Shown: positions 19,649-28,821 of the stretch, in pieces
Layout: each line of letters begins with the position of its first letter
Numbering within the stretch: position 1 is the stretch's first letter
NCBI RefSeq assembly: GCF_041080625.1
Contig: NZ_CP163518.1
Coordinates: 10,843,501-10,907,500, forward strand
DNA length: 64,000 bases
Direction of reading: 5' to 3'
Source: Streptomyces sp. CG1
GTDB lineage: Bacteria > Actinomycetota > Actinomycetes > Streptomycetales > Streptomycetaceae
Notes under the pieces: generated by a model
What the model was told of the DNA's origin: nothing
Database searches by the model: none
What the model saw: the letters and a program-made list of their open reading frames with translations, nothing else
Translations under genes and position numbers: made by a program

Positions 19649-19686
19649 TGATACGAACGTACTACAAACGTGGTACGGCTGTATCA
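19649..19686. promoter_or_regulatory. Inverted repeats between hydrolase and tetR
   Basis: TGATAC (19649-19654) pairs with GTATCA (19681-19686), and GTAC occurs twice between them, so the divergent region is palindromic around 19667. This is the likely TetR operator. Confidence 0.4.
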
Positions 19687-19728
19687 TCAAAAATCGGAGA
19701 CACGATCCGAGGAGCGGAGAGTCGAACC

Positions 19729-20331
19729 ATGCCCAAGCGCGTGGATCACGCAGAGCGGCGCACCGAGATCGCGCAGGGCCTCGTCCGGGCCGCCGGACGG
19801 CAAGGGCTGCACGCTGTGGGTATGCGGGACGTGGCGGCCGAGGCGGGCGTCTCACTGCGGCTGGTGCAGTACTACTTCGAGTCCAAGGAGAAGCTGCTCC
19901 TCTTCGGACTGCGACATCTGGCCAACAGGTTCGGGGAACGGGTGACCGCCCAGGTCCACGCCGCCGGTGACAACCCCGGGCCACGGGCGGTGATCGAGGC
20001 ACTGCTGACGGCGGCCCTACCGGTCGACGAGGAGAGCCGCCTATTCCATCACCTCTACACCTCGTACGCCGTGCTGTCGGTCACCGACGAGGCCCTCGCG
20101 GCCCAGCCCTTCATCAAGGATCCCGACACCGCCGAGATCACCCTCACCGGGCTGCTGCAGCAGGCGGCGGACGCCGGACTGCTCCGGGCTGGCACGGACA
20201 CCCATGCCGAAGCAATCGGCTTGCTGGCCATGTCCGCGGGGCTCGGCACCAGCGTCCTGGTGGGCCAGCGCGACGCCGAGTCCGCCACGGCCGTCCTCCG
20301 CTACCACCTGGACCGGATCTTCCGGCCCTGA
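19729..20331 (+). CDS. TetR-family repressor
   Basis: A 200-residue TetR protein starting at ATG 19729, with GGAGCGGAG upstream. Its HTH is M-R-D-V-A-A-E-A-G-V-S-L-R-L-V-Q-Y-Y-F-E-S-K-E-K-L, the TetR/AcrR form with the Y-Y-F signature. The C-terminal domain is alpha-helical and hydrophobic, for ligand binding and dimers. It probably represses the divergent hydrolase gene and itself. Confidence 0.92.
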   Translation: MPKRVDHAERRTEIAQGLVRAAGRQGLHAVGMRDVAAEAGVSLRLVQYYFESKEKLLLFGLRHLANRFGERVTAQVHAAGDNPGPRAVIEALLTAALPVDEESRLFHHLYTSYAVLSVTDEALAAQPFIKDPDTAEITLTGLLQQAADAGLLRAGTDTHAEAIGLLAMSAGLGTSVLVGQRDAESATAVLRYHLDRIFRP

Positions 20332-20524
20332 AGCACGGACGCCGCCGCCCCGGGGCCAGGACACCCGCGAGGAATTCTCGCCTTGCCGGGCGTGCCACCC
20401 CGAGCCTCTGCTACGCCCCCAGACGTAGATCGCAATAAGCCGTGGACCGCGCTGCTGGTGGGCGCCAGGCTGGGTGGTGGTCGCCTTCCAAGGCTACCGA
20501 GGATCGCAACAGCACGCGTGCGCC

Positions 20525-20903
20525 CACACGCAGGTGCGCAGTGCACCGGCACCGTGATCCGCACGCCGTACAGCTCCATCCCGTCGTCGCGGTAAGTGGC
20601 CACTGGCTGGGAGGCGAGACCGAGGTCGTAGAGGGCCGCGTAGAGCACGTCGCCGGAGGGGTCACCGGTGAAGATGCGTCCGGTGCGGTTGCCGCCGTGC
20701 GCGGCCGGGGCCAGTCCGATGATCGCCAGCGGTGCGTCCGGTGGGCCGAAGCCCGGTACCGGCCTGGTCCAGTACTCCCAGTCCCGGAAGGCCCTGCGCT
20801 TGCCGCGTGCGGCTTCACCGCCCTCCGGGCCACCTGCCGGGCAGGCCCGGCAGGTGGCCACGGCCTCGTCCAGTTCGCGCACGGAACCCAGGCGGGGGCC
20901 CAC
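20525..20903 (-). pseudogene. Family 5 uracil-DNA glycosylase, truncated
   Basis: The N-terminal part of a UdgB-type enzyme is clear: C-R-A-C-P (first Cys pair of the Fe-S cluster), the catalytic-region V-P-G-F-G-P-P-D-A, I-G-L-A-P-A-A-H-G-G-N-R-T-G-R and V-H-C-A-P. Family members excise uracil from DNA and carry a four-Cys Fe-S site. After H-C-A-P-A the sequence stops resembling the family, so the second half, including the last Cys ligands, is gone. The start is uncertain: GTG 20903 is in frame, while a better ATG at about 20931 is one base out of frame. Confidence 0.75.
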
Positions 20904-21109
20904 CGCTGAGGGGAAGTCGTTGGCCTCGGTGTCATAAGGTTGCCGCGCATGCTCGGCCTCCTCATCTCACCGGCCGGCTCCCCCGGACGAGCCCCGACGA
21001 AGGCGATCACCGATAAACTGAGCGAGTCGGAAACGCGCCACGTGGGGCGCACCACGGCCGCCCACCATCCCGGGGGCCGGGTCGGCCGATCGATCTGGAG
21101 GGCGCCCTC

Positions 21110-21472
21110 ATGGCCAAGCAGATCACCTACCACAGAGTCTATGAGGAGACCTCGCCCGAGGACGGCAAGCGGATCCTTGTCGACCGCGTCTGGCCACGCG
21201 GCATGCGCAAGGACGAGGCGCACCTGGACGAGTGGCTGCGCGATGTCGCCCCCTCGACCGAACTGCGCCGCTGGTACGGCCACGAGCCCAGCCGCTTCGC
21301 CGAATTCCGCCGCCGCTACCTGTCCGAACTGAACGACGCCGGACACCGGCAGGCCGCCGAGCGCCTGCGTGACCTCGCCGCCCACGACAAGCTCACGCTC
21401 CTGACCGCTACCAAGGACGTGGATCACAGCCAGGCCGCCGTACTCACCGAGTGGCTTGCGAAGAAGCCGTGA
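21110..21472 (+). CDS. DUF488-family protein
   Basis: A 120-residue DUF488 protein with CTGGAGGGCGCCCTC before ATG 21110. Characteristic blocks are R-I-L-V-D-R-V-W-P-R-G-M, W-L-R-D-V-A-P-S-T-E-L-R-R-W-Y-G-H, F-R-R-R-Y and L-T-L-L-T-A-T-K-D. These are the conserved residues of a widespread cytoplasmic family of unknown biochemistry, sometimes linked to DNA or stress genes. The gene stands alone between broken genes. Confidence 0.9.
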   Translation: MAKQITYHRVYEETSPEDGKRILVDRVWPRGMRKDEAHLDEWLRDVAPSTELRRWYGHEPSRFAEFRRRYLSELNDAGHRQAAERLRDLAAHDKLTLLTATKDVDHSQAAVLTEWLAKKP

Positions 21473-21797
21473 CGAAGACGCGAGAGGCCCCAGGGCGGCG
21501 TCCGCGAAACGGCCGCGTTCCTCCTCGACCGCCAGCCCGTCATCGACCTCCCGCTGTTGATCGACCTGGACGACGTCGCCGCGGCCTACGGCGACTACAT
21601 CGAGGAGCTACGGCGACGGCTGCGGCACCGACCCGTGCGGCCGGGGACAACCGGAGGATCTGTTTCGCGCCGGATGTGACGAAGCGCGCCCCGCAGCGCG
21701 GGCAGGCCCGGCCGCACCGGCGGTCGCAGTGCCGTTGGCGGAGAGGGCAAAAGGAGCCACTTAGGCGTGGAATCCACGCCCCAGCGATATGGGGGCG
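21473..21797 (+). other. Coding-like stretch without a start
   Basis: From about 21484 to 21680 one plus-strand frame without ATG or GTG reads protein-like: R-E-T-A-A-F-L-L-D-R-Q-P-V-I-D-L-P-L-L-I, then D-L-D-D-V-A-A-A-Y-G-D-Y-I-E-E-L. It looks like a gene scrap but I cannot place the family. The remainder shows nothing recognisable. Confidence 0.3.
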
Positions 21798-23072
21798 TCA
21801 ACCCAGTGACCCAGCCGCATGACACAGCGCCAGCAGCGCGACATCATCATCACCCGCAGGGGCCACGCGCTCGACCAGTTCGTCCAGGAGCCGGTCCGGT
21901 GCAAGGCGGTGCAGTCGCGCTGCCGCACGCCTCAGTCGTTCCATACCAGTGGACAGGTCCTCACCACGCCGCTCGATCAGACCGTCGGTGTAGAGCAGGA
22001 ACATGCTGCCCCCGTTGTGCGATGTCCTGGCCGCTGCCTCTTGGGGCACACCAATGTCCACTCCGATCGGAACGCCGTGGCCGCCTGTCAGGAACCGGGG
22101 CTCACCGTGTGCGGGGATGAGCAGCGGGGGCGGATGCCCGGCGTTGGCCCAGGTTAGCGATGGTGCGGCAGACGTCGGTGGATGGGCCACACCGAGGATG
22201 AGCGTGGCCGTGGTGGTGGGCTCATGGAGGTTCTCCAACGCCTGGTCCAGGCGACGCAGGGCGTCGTCCGGCGGGCCGGGGCGGTCGAGGAGGAGGGCTC
22301 GAAGCATGTGCCGCAACTGACTCATCCGAGCCGTGGCCCGCACGTCATGGCCGACCACGTCACCGACGGTAAAGGCCACGGTTCCGTCCGCAAGCACAAT
22401 CGCGTCGTACCAGTCGCCTCCCACCTCCGCGTGCGTGAGCGCAGGGGTGTACCGGGCGACGAGTCGGAGCGGGGGGACAGCCGGGAGGCTGTCGGGCAGT
22501 AGTGACCGCTGCAGGTACGCTGCGATCTCGTGCTGCTGGTCGTAGAGACGCGCGTTGTCCACGACGAGCGCACCCTGATGCGCCATGCTCTCGATCAAGG
22601 GGACCTGAGCTTCGGTGAAAGGGCGGCTTCCTTCGGCGCGCGCCACGATGATCACGCCGATGGGGTGCCCACCGACGGCCAACGGGGCCGCTATCGCGGT
22701 GTCCGCCCCCAATCGGGCCAGCAACTCCCACTGTGCGCGTTCCAGCGGATCCGTTGCTTGCTCAGGCGCAGGCACCGCGGGAATCAGTACCGCGGTTCCT
22801 CGACGCAGGGCTTGAGCCAGCGGCGCGGCGGAGTCCGGCGGCCACGGGGGCAGCAGTCGAGACGACTCTCCCATGGTCAGCCCCGAATGCTTTTGCGCCA
22901 CTACTACCCGGCGAGCCCCGCCCTGCTCGTCGAGCAAGTCGATCACGCACCAGTCGGCGAGCCGCTCGACTAGGAGCTCTGCCAGCCGCTGCAGGCTCCC
23001 CTCCCAGCTCCGCCCTGCCTTGAGCGCCTCTGTGACGTCCGCCAGCAGTCTGAGAGGAATGGCCTCGTTCAC
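21798..23072 (-). CDS. GAF-domain SpoIIE-type PP2C phosphatase
   Basis: A 424-residue cytoplasmic protein. Residues 20-170 form a GAF sensor domain (W-C-V-I-D-L-L-D-E-Q-G, I-A-A-P-L-A-V-G-G-H). A linker L-Q-R-S-L-L-P then leads to the SpoIIE/PP2C domain with metal-binding Asp in V-G-G-D-W-Y-D and V-G-D-V-V-G-H-D, L-Y-T-D-G-L-I-E-R-R and D-D-D-V-A-L-L. GTG 23072 is preceded by GGAGGTGGCCC. Such Streptomyces phosphatases dephosphorylate anti-anti-sigma factors to tune stress sigma factors. No partner kinase or sigma gene lies nearby, so its target is elsewhere. Confidence 0.92.
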   Translation of the reverse strand: MNEAIPLRLLADVTEALKAGRSWEGSLQRLAELLVERLADWCVIDLLDEQGGARRVVVAQKHSGLTMGESSRLLPPWPPDSAAPLAQALRRGTAVLIPAVPAPEQATDPLERAQWELLARLGADTAIAAPLAVGGHPIGVIIVARAEGSRPFTEAQVPLIESMAHQGALVVDNARLYDQQHEIAAYLQRSLLPDSLPAVPPLRLVARYTPALTHAEVGGDWYDAIVLADGTVAFTVGDVVGHDVRATARMSQLRHMLRALLLDRPGPPDDALRRLDQALENLHEPTTTATLILGVAHPPTSAAPSLTWANAGHPPPLLIPAHGEPRFLTGGHGVPIGVDIGVPQEAAARTSHNGGSMFLLYTDGLIERRGEDLSTGMERLRRAAARLHRLAPDRLLDELVERVAPAGDDDVALLALCHAAGSLG

Positions 23073-23437
23073 GGGCCACCTCCGCAAATTCCACGTCGCG
23101 CGACCGAGCGCACCAGGCACCACGCTGCAGAAGGCCAACGTATCCGGCGCACTTCACTGCCGGGGCCGCCTCTCCAGGCTGCGGCAGTTCCCGCGCGGCC
23201 GCCACACGCTGCTCCGCTGGTTTGGCTGCTGTGATCGCAGATGGCATATCGGCGTTCGCCGTGTGTGGTCCCTGGGGACCGGCAGCAGGTGGTGTGGTCC
23301 TGGCAATGGGCCTGAGTGTTCACGAGCACTCTCGCCCTCTTGCGCCCGTCTTCGGCCGCCGCTCGGCTATCAGCCCGATGTGCAACGGCGGTTCAACTTC
23401 GGCCCGCCACCCAGCGACGACGCGGCCCTTCAAGGTG
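23073..23437. other. Gap without a supported gene
   Basis: Upstream region of the phosphatase gene. Frames on both strands are low-complexity and have no ribosome site or family feature. No strong inverted repeat was seen. Confidence 0.3.
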
Positions 23438-23644
23438 TCAGGCTGCGGCAGTCAAGACGACAGCCATCGCTTCGTAGGTGTTCCGCACACCCTCGTTGTT
23501 GCCGAGGCGGTAACGCTCCAGCCGGATAGCGCCGAGGTGCCGGGCCTCGTAGAACCGCTGACGCCATAAAGCGTCCTCGGACTGATCAAGGGGCCGGTAG
23601 GTCTCCCAGAATGCGATCCCTTCATCGGACTTGGCCGTGATCAT
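23438..23644 (-). CDS. Small hypothetical protein
   Basis: A possible 68-residue protein from ATG 23644. Its composition is protein-like, with A-F-W-E-T-Y-R-P-L-D-Q-S-E-D-A-L-W-R and R-H-L-G-A-I-R-L-E-R-Y. The ribosome site is weak, and the frame extends upstream over a degenerate gene on the other strand. It could be a small intact gene or a C-terminal piece. No function is suggested. Confidence 0.35.
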   Translation of the reverse strand: MITAKSDEGIAFWETYRPLDQSEDALWRQRFYEARHLGAIRLERYRLGNNEGVRNTYEAMAVVLTAAA

Positions 23645-23669
23645 GCGGATGGTCCAATCGGCGGCCGGG

Positions 23670-24039
23670 TCGCCGCAGCGACTGCTACCCGTTCCCTGGA
23701 CCTGGCCAGCCGGATCGACGCGCCCAGGTGCGTGCCGATGGTGCGCGACCTCGAACCGGAGCTGTCGCGATACGCGCGCACGCCTGGCGTTGACGAACTC
23801 CTCGAACGGCTCCGGGCCGGCCGCGAAGGTGCTCGCAGCGCTGCTCGAGCACTCGGAGCTGATGGTGTGGGACGTCCTGGACGCCGCGGCCGGGAACTCG
23901 TGGGGTTTCCCACAATGGGACGACGGCGGCCCGGAGGGCGAGGACGTGCGTATGGCGTCCGTCGGCCAGCTGTCCGTCATCTACTTCGCCAACCGCCCTG
24001 TACCACCTTTCCGTCCTGCACATCGTCTGGCTCGGGTGA
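23670..24039 (+). pseudogene. Frameshifted hypothetical gene
   Basis: Three consecutive plus-strand frames fit together. The first reads V-R-D-L-E-P-E-L-S-R-Y-A-R-T-P-G-V-D-E-L-L-E-R-L, the second E-H-S-E-L-M-V-W-D-V-L-D-A-A-A-G-N-S-W-G, and the last L-Y-H-L-S-V-L-H-I-V-W-L-G ending at TGA 24037. Shifts fall near 23820 and 23994. The joined product would have about 120 residues. The family is not recognised. Confidence 0.4.
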
Positions 24040-24050
24040 CCGCCGTCCGG

Positions 24051-24479
24051 CTACGGCTGGTGTCCGGCGGTGCGGACGAGGTTGAGCCCGCGGGCAACGG
24101 CAGCACGCCATAGGTCCCCCGGCGTGGTGATGGTGGCGGCGAGGCGCTGGTACTCCTCAAGTGCGGCTGCGTCGCATCCGGCCCGGGAGGCGCGGGTGGG
24201 ACGGGGGCGTGGGTGCTGGTCGCGCCAGTCCCGGAGTTTTCCGATCTCTTCCTTGTGGGTGTGCCAGATGGCGGCGTGCACGGTCTGTACGAGGTCAACC
24301 GGCACGCGGAGCGTGATCTTCTCCGGCCAGGAGCCGTTCGTCGATCCTGGAAGACGACCGCGGGACTGGTGGGGTGTCTCGGGCCATTCACGGTCCCATC
24401 CCCTCTCGGCGATCTCCAGCACGAGGGCGCCGGTGAAGAGAGCGCACCGGCTGTCGTTGATCCGAGGTGATTTGGTCAC
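24051..24479 (-). CDS. Hypothetical protein of mobile-element type
   Basis: A 142-residue protein starting at GTG 24479. Its middle part, K-I-T-L-R-V-P-V-D-L-V-Q-T-V-H-A-A-I-W-H-T, resembles conserved proteins carried by Streptomyces conjugative elements, where a similar line introduces a helical domain with a W-R-D-Q-H-P. The C-terminus is helical (L-W-R-A-A-V-A-R-G-L-N-L-V). No catalytic motif or membrane segment is visible. It is followed, in the opposite direction, by the frameshifted gene. Confidence 0.55.
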   Translation of the reverse strand: MTKSPRINDSRCALFTGALVLEIAERGWDREWPETPHQSRGRLPGSTNGSWPEKITLRVPVDLVQTVHAAIWHTHKEEIGKLRDWRDQHPRPRPTRASRAGCDAAALEEYQRLAATITTPGDLWRAAVARGLNLVRTAGHQP

Positions 24480-24545
24480 AAGCGTGATCTCTCAAGATTC
24501 TTTGCCGGATCCCGCTCCGGCCAAGACCGAAGAGTCAAGCTGTTA

Positions 24546-25700
24546 CTGACCTTGTTGGCGTGATGTCGTGGCTGACAAGTGGTGGTTGTCGCGGTAGGCC
24601 GGTCCATGAGGTATCCGCAAGGGGGCGGGCTGACCGCGGAGCGACGGGCGTTTCGCGAGCACATCCGGATGCAGGCGGCCGAGTTATTCGCCCTGGGACA
24701 CGACAATGCCACCATCGCCCAGCAGTTACGGGTCAGCGTGCGCTCGGTACAGCGGTGGCACCAGACATGGGAGCACGGCGGAACGCCGGCCCTGGAGTCA
24801 AAGGGGCCGGCGTCCAGGCCCAAGCTGAGTGAGGCACTGTTCACTGTGCTCGAGCAGGAGCTGGCCAAGGGGCCGGTCGCGCACGGCTGGCCGGACCAGA
24901 CCTGGACGCTGGCGCGGATCAAAACGCTGATCGGGCGCCGCTTCCACAAGAGCATGACGCTCTCGGCCATCGCGCAGATGCTGCACCGGCACGGCTTCAG
25001 CCACCAGGTCCCCGCCCGCCGTGCTCTGGAGCGCAACGAGGAAGCCGTCACCGGCTGGGTGAAGGAGACCTGGCCCCAGGTGGAAACGCCGTGGCGGCGC
25101 TCGGGGCCTGGCTGTGCTTCGAAGACGAAGCCGGCTTCTCGATGACGCCGCCCACCACCCGCACCTGGGCCAGGCGCGGACACACACCCCTCATCCGGGT
25201 CCGGGGGCGCTCCCAGCGCCGCTTCTCCATCGCCGCTCTGGCCTGCTACAAGCAGGGCGAACCCTCACGCCTGATCTACCGGCCCAAGCGCCACATCGAT
25301 CACAAGCGGGGCGGCAGACGCAGCTTCGCCTGGACCGATTACCGCGACCTGCTGATCGCCGCCCACCAGCAGCTCGGCGCGCCGATCGTGCTCGTCTGGG
25401 CCGGCGGCCTACCTCACCCTCAACGTGCACAAAGACGCCCGGCTACAGGAGTTCATCGACACCCACGACTGGGTCATCTGCTACTTCCTGCCGGCCTATG
25501 CACCAGACCTGAACCCCGTCGAGGGCATCTGGTCACTGCTGCGACGCAGCAGCCAGGCCAACACCGCTTTCGCCGATCCCGACCACCTGATGCGCACCCT
25601 TCGACATGGCCTGCGCGAGATCCAGTACCGCAGCAAACTCATCGATGGATGTCTCGCCGAAACCGGCCTCACCCTGACGACATCACGCCAGCAAGGTCAG
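24546..25700 (+). mobile_element. IS630-family element, decayed
   Basis: Bounded by 27-bp inverted repeats (24543-24569 and 25677-25703) that match in 25 of 27 positions and begin TACTGACC. TA at 24544-24545 and 25701-25702 is the expected two-base target duplication. The element is about 1.16 kb, and its transposase is frameshifted twice. Confidence 0.85.
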
Positions 25701-25703
25701 TAG
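24606..25703 (+). pseudogene. IS630-family transposase with two frameshifts
   Basis: The N-terminal HTH (L-G-H-D-N-A-T-I-A-Q-Q-L-R-V-S-V-R-S-V-Q-R-W) is in one frame. The middle C-F-E-D-E-A-G-F-S with the first catalytic Asp is in a second frame from about 25090. The C-terminal D-L-N-P-V-E-G-I-W-S-L-L-R-R with the catalytic Glu is in a third from about 25410. Its stop codon lies within the right inverted repeat. The three pieces join into a normal ~360-residue IS630 transposase, so it is inactive as read. Confidence 0.85.
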
Positions 25704-25727
25704 TACCACACCCAAGGAGCATCACCC

Positions 25728-26584
25728 GTGACCACCAACCCGGCCCTGGCGGACAACACCTCGCTCGACGCCGCCGAGGCCCGCGACTCCTGGACATCAC
25801 AACTGCTGAACATCTTCGCGGTTCGCCCCCGCTTGAAGCCCGAACCGGCAGACGATTCCGCTCCGCCTCACAGCCTCCAGGTGAACAGCGACGGGAGCGT
25901 CTCCCTCGAACGCCGATCCACTGCTGAGATTCGTGCGATGGTGCAGTCCCGGGCGGAGGCCGGCGAGAAGGCCCCACAGGATGTGCTCGAGGCACTACTC
26001 GCACGTGGCCGCGCTGCCAACGGCGATCCGGGCCTGTGCGAGAACATCGACAGGTTCACCTCCCGTGTCCTGTGCCTACAAACGGGCGATCGGTGGCGCG
26101 AGGCGGTGTCGACCGCGTTGCTCGGCGACTGGACGGCCCCGCTGGCGAGCGAAGGTCGCCTCACCCTCGATGCCATCGGGGCACTGCGGGGCGAGATCAG
26201 GACCATCCATCGGCAGCTGATGCCGTTGTGGCGGCGGCGGACGGGTGGCTCGCGGGTGCTGCTCCTCGAAACCCCTTGGGGGAGGATCTGACGCTGTATG
26301 ACCTGGTCGTGGGAAGCCCGGCTGCACAGGACCTGGCCCTCGGGACCCTCCCCGACGATCCCCGCATCGGCCGAGTGCTGGACCAACTCTGTCCAGAGGA
26401 ACAGCTGGTCGTCCTGATGTGGACGCACCACGACGTCGCCAGCTGGACCGAAGCGGCGCTCCAGGCTGGCGCCTCAGACCCCGTGGCCCTCGGCGAGCGG
26501 GTGCGCCGCAAGCTCCACCGGCTCGGCAAGCAGCACACCGAGCGCGCCGCGGCAGCTGCCGCCACCAGAGGCGGTGCTCGGTGA
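25728..26584 (+). pseudogene. Sigma-70 region-4-like protein, frameshifted
   Basis: The first frame (ATG 25728) gives 187 residues ending ...R-V-L-L-L-E-T-P-W-G. A one-base slip near 26270 in a C/T/G run restores the original frame, L-G-E-D-L-T-L-Y-D-L-V-V-G, which continues to 26584. The C-terminus L-C-P-E-E-Q-L-V-V-L-M-W followed by A-S-W-T-E-A-A and L-G-E-R-V-R-R-K-L resembles the DNA-binding region 4 of sigma factors. A homologous but separate gene follows with a GTGA overlap. The similarity to sigma factors is tentative. Confidence 0.5.
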
Positions 26585-27057
26585 GCCTCCGACACCCAGC
26601 CGCCCGGGCCTCCCTGCTCCGCCGTCGCGCCGCCGTACAGGACGAAGCCGCCCTGCTTGCTCGCCGGCCGGGTCGCGCTCGAACCCGAGCGCGCCAACGA
26701 GCACCGCGGTGCCGCCGGGCAGTGCGACGCCCAGACCGCTGCCGACCGCGGACCTACTCGCCCGCCCGGCGGGCGGGGTCTTAGATGACGAGCGACTCAA
26801 CGCCGCCCTGCGCAGCCTGAGCCCGGACGAACGGCGAGTCGTCCTCACGTACGCCGAGGGTGCGGGGGACCACCTGGGCGGAGGCCGCGGCCACTACCGG
26901 CGCGAAGGAGCCGGAGACCCTCGGTGAACGGGTTCGACGCAAGGCCAAGCGCCTCGCCGTCGAACAAGCCCGCCGTATCCGGGTGGCGCACTGGCACGGT
27001 TTTTACCGACACCCCGTATCGCCCAGCGACGCCCCACCCCACCCAGGTAGTGCTTGA
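26581..27057 (+). pseudogene. Second sigma-like paralogue, degenerate
   Basis: GTG 26581 overlaps the previous stop. Pieces in three frames repeat the upstream gene's C-terminus: L-N-A-A-L-R-S-L-S-P-D-E-R-R-V-V-L-T-Y-A-E-G, then T-T-W-A-E-A-A-A-T-T-G-A-K-E-P-E-T-L-G-E-R-V-R-R-K-A-K-R-L. At least two shifts are needed. It appears to be an eroded tandem duplicate. Confidence 0.45.
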
Positions 27058-27273
27058 GCCCCAGTGCCGTCGGGCAGGCCGGTGACTCTGCTCACGAGTG
27101 CCGTCTCGCCCATCCAGCCCGGTTGCCCTTGCCCCGGGCACAGCGCGCGAACGGGCAAAGCCGCAGCTCAGCACCCGAGATGCGGCCCCTTAACGCTTGG
27201 GATGCGCTAGTGATACCTGGCCGTGCTTCCTGCATGCCAACCGCGCATGCCGACCGAGGGAGGGACTTCCGTC

Positions 27274-27447
27274 ATGTCCACGCTCGTCCTGCTCGTCATC
27301 GTGCTGCTGGTCCTGTTCGGCGCCGTCGTCTGCAGTGGCCTGGCCTACCTGGCGTACCGCCACCCAGCCGTGCGCGAACCGCTGATCGTAGGCCTGACCG
27401 GCATGGCAGTGCTGGCCTCCATCATGATGCCGATCGTTGCCCGGTGA
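27274..27447 (+). CDS. Small two-helix membrane protein
   Basis: A 57-residue protein with GAGGGAGGGAC before ATG 27274. A first hydrophobic segment (residues 3-27, L-V-L-L-V-I-V-L-L-V-L-F-G-A-V-V) is followed by a short polar turn Y-R-H-P-A-V-R-E-P and a second segment I-V-G-L-T-G-M-A-V-L-A-S-I-M. Small proteins of this shape accompany plasmid-transfer genes in Streptomyces, but function cannot be assigned. Confidence 0.65.
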   Translation: MSTLVLLVIVLLVLFGAVVCSGLAYLAYRHPAVREPLIVGLTGMAVLASIMMPIVAR

Positions 27448-27474
27448 CCTTGTCCCCGAGAGGCCCGGCGGAAT

Positions 27475-28185
27475 GAGGCCCGTGCGGCTGCCCGGGAGCG
27501 GGGGGAGCGCGAGCGCCAGGAGGCGGCAGCCGCCGAAGCGGTGCGGCAGGCGCTGCCGTGTGGGGACTGCGGGCAGCGGCGGTCGGCCGGGCTGTGTGAG
27601 GCGTGCGGTTACCGGCGCCGTACCAAGGCGGCGATCACGGAGGCCGGGCTGGTCGCGGCCACGTGGGCGGCCGACCTGGACGCCGCCGCCGACGTCGCCG
27701 CGGTGGCCACGCACGTCCGCGCGACGCTGGAAGCCGACATCGAGGCCGCCCCGGAGCAGTTCCTGGAGCTGATGGAGCCGGGCGAGCTGGAGGCGAACCC
27801 CGTCGCGGCGGCGTCCGTGCTCACCTTCAACGCCCTCCAGGCTATGCAGCAGGCCCTGCCGGAGTAGCGCAGCAGCGCCCTCGGGCGCCTGGGCAGCACT
27901 CCGGAGGCTGACGCGGAAGCCCGCCGGGCGTACAAGACTGAGCAGAACCGCAGGTGGTTCCGCACGAACCCGAACGGCGCGGACGCGGTCGCCGCCGCGA
28001 CGAGGGCCGCCGACGCCGCCGGGGAGCGCACTGCCGAGTACCTGCTCACGGTGCGGCTGGAGCAGCTGCGCGAGCGGACGGCGGACCGCACCGCGACGGC
28101 CGCGCCCGCGCCGTGGTCGGCCCGGCTGACCGAGCTCGCGGCCTGGCCCCTCGATGGCGACCAGGCCGGGGCGGTGATCGCGTGA
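27475..28185 (+). pseudogene. Plasmid-type zinc-finger protein with an internal stop
   Basis: The frame opens without a start at about 27475 with a charged coiled region, then shows a four-Cys finger, C-G-D-C-G-Q-R-R-S-A-G-L-C-E-A-C-G-Y-R-R-R-T. After Q-A-L-P-E a TAG at 27865 interrupts it. In the same frame it continues with R-R-A-Y-K-T-E-Q-N-R-R-W-F-R-T-N-P-N-G-A-D-A-V to TGA 28183. Proteins like this occur in Streptomyces plasmids and ICEs, often before a DUF721 gene, as here. Confidence 0.55.
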
Positions 28186-28265
28186 GCAGCGAGCTGAGCG
28201 GGGTCGACCTCGCGCGCCAGGCCCTGGCCGCGGCCCGGGAGGCGGCGAAGAATGCGCCCCGCTGA
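28182..28265 (+). pseudogene. DUF721/DciA-like protein, N-terminal scrap
   Basis: GTG 28182 overlaps the preceding TGA. The 27 codons read S-E-L-S-G-V-D-L-A-R-Q-A-L-A-A-A-R-E-A-A-K, matching the opening helix of actinobacterial DUF721 (DciA) proteins, which load the replicative helicase. The frame then ends, so the rest was lost at this junction. Confidence 0.45.
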
Positions 28266-28575
28266 TGCGCCTTGTCCAGGCGCTGGGAGCCGACATCGCG
28301 GCCTTGTGAGTAGCTGGTGGCGCGCTCCAGGCCAGGGCGCGCCCCTCGGGGGACTGCCGCTTCTCCAGGGAGAGGGAGTCGGCGACCTTCTGCCAAGAGG
28401 CGCCGCGCTCGCGGGCGGCGTTGATGAGCCGCAGTTCCATGACGTCCAGGCGCTGGCGGGCCTCCGCCACCTGTGTCAGGGCGGCCAGGGCGTCCTCGGC
28501 CGGCACCTCGCGGGGCTTCTCGCCATGGAGGACGTAGCCGCTGACCGCTGCACGGTTCCCACTGCTTCGGGTCAA
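28266..28575 (-). pseudogene. N-terminal fragment of a RheA-like or HTH hypothetical protein
   Basis: From TTG 28575 about 85 residues look genuine: L-A-A-L-T-Q-V-A-E-A-R-Q-R-L-D-V-M-E-L-R-L-I, then A-A-R-E-R-G-A-S-W-Q-K-V-A-D-S-L-S-L. The G-A-S-W-x-x-(L/V)-A core is shared with the rheA-like gene at 31 kb. Similarity ends where the DUF721 scrap begins on the other strand, so two truncated genes meet near 28265. Confidence 0.4.
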
Positions 28576-28650
28576 GTTCCTCGGTGGACTGCGACGCGAG
28601 TCGTGCCGTCACCCACAACTGCGTGCCGGGCAGCTCCTGGCGCGGTTTTG

Positions 28651-28736
28651 CGGCTGTAGGGTCCGCAATTCCGTGAGCACTGGTTCCTGCGTGAACGTCA
28701 GAATCCGGACTGGGTGGGTAGTGGCCATGTCGGTCG
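28651..28736 (+). repeat. Diverged direct repeat, left copy
   Basis: These 86 bp align without gaps to 29151-29236 at about 75% identity, sharing CGGCTG, AGGGTCCGC and GTTCCTGCG. The copies are exactly 500 bp apart and flank the initiator tRNA gene. Confidence 0.6.
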
Positions 28737-28821
28737 ATCACGAGCAATTGGGCTCAGTCCGAGCGCAGGCGAAAGTCGATTGGGTCGATCCGGGTCGGTG
28801 CCGTACAGTTCACCGTGCCGA

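Noticed and set aside
20336..20524. Possible IS remnant after the glycosylase cut
   Set aside because: Contains GGATCGCAAC-type sequence that also occurs at 7.4 kb, but the match is too short to support an element.
24543..25703. IS630 copy a as a third copy of the b/c element
   Set aside because: Its ends (TACTGACC) and transposase differ from copies b and c, so it is a separate type.
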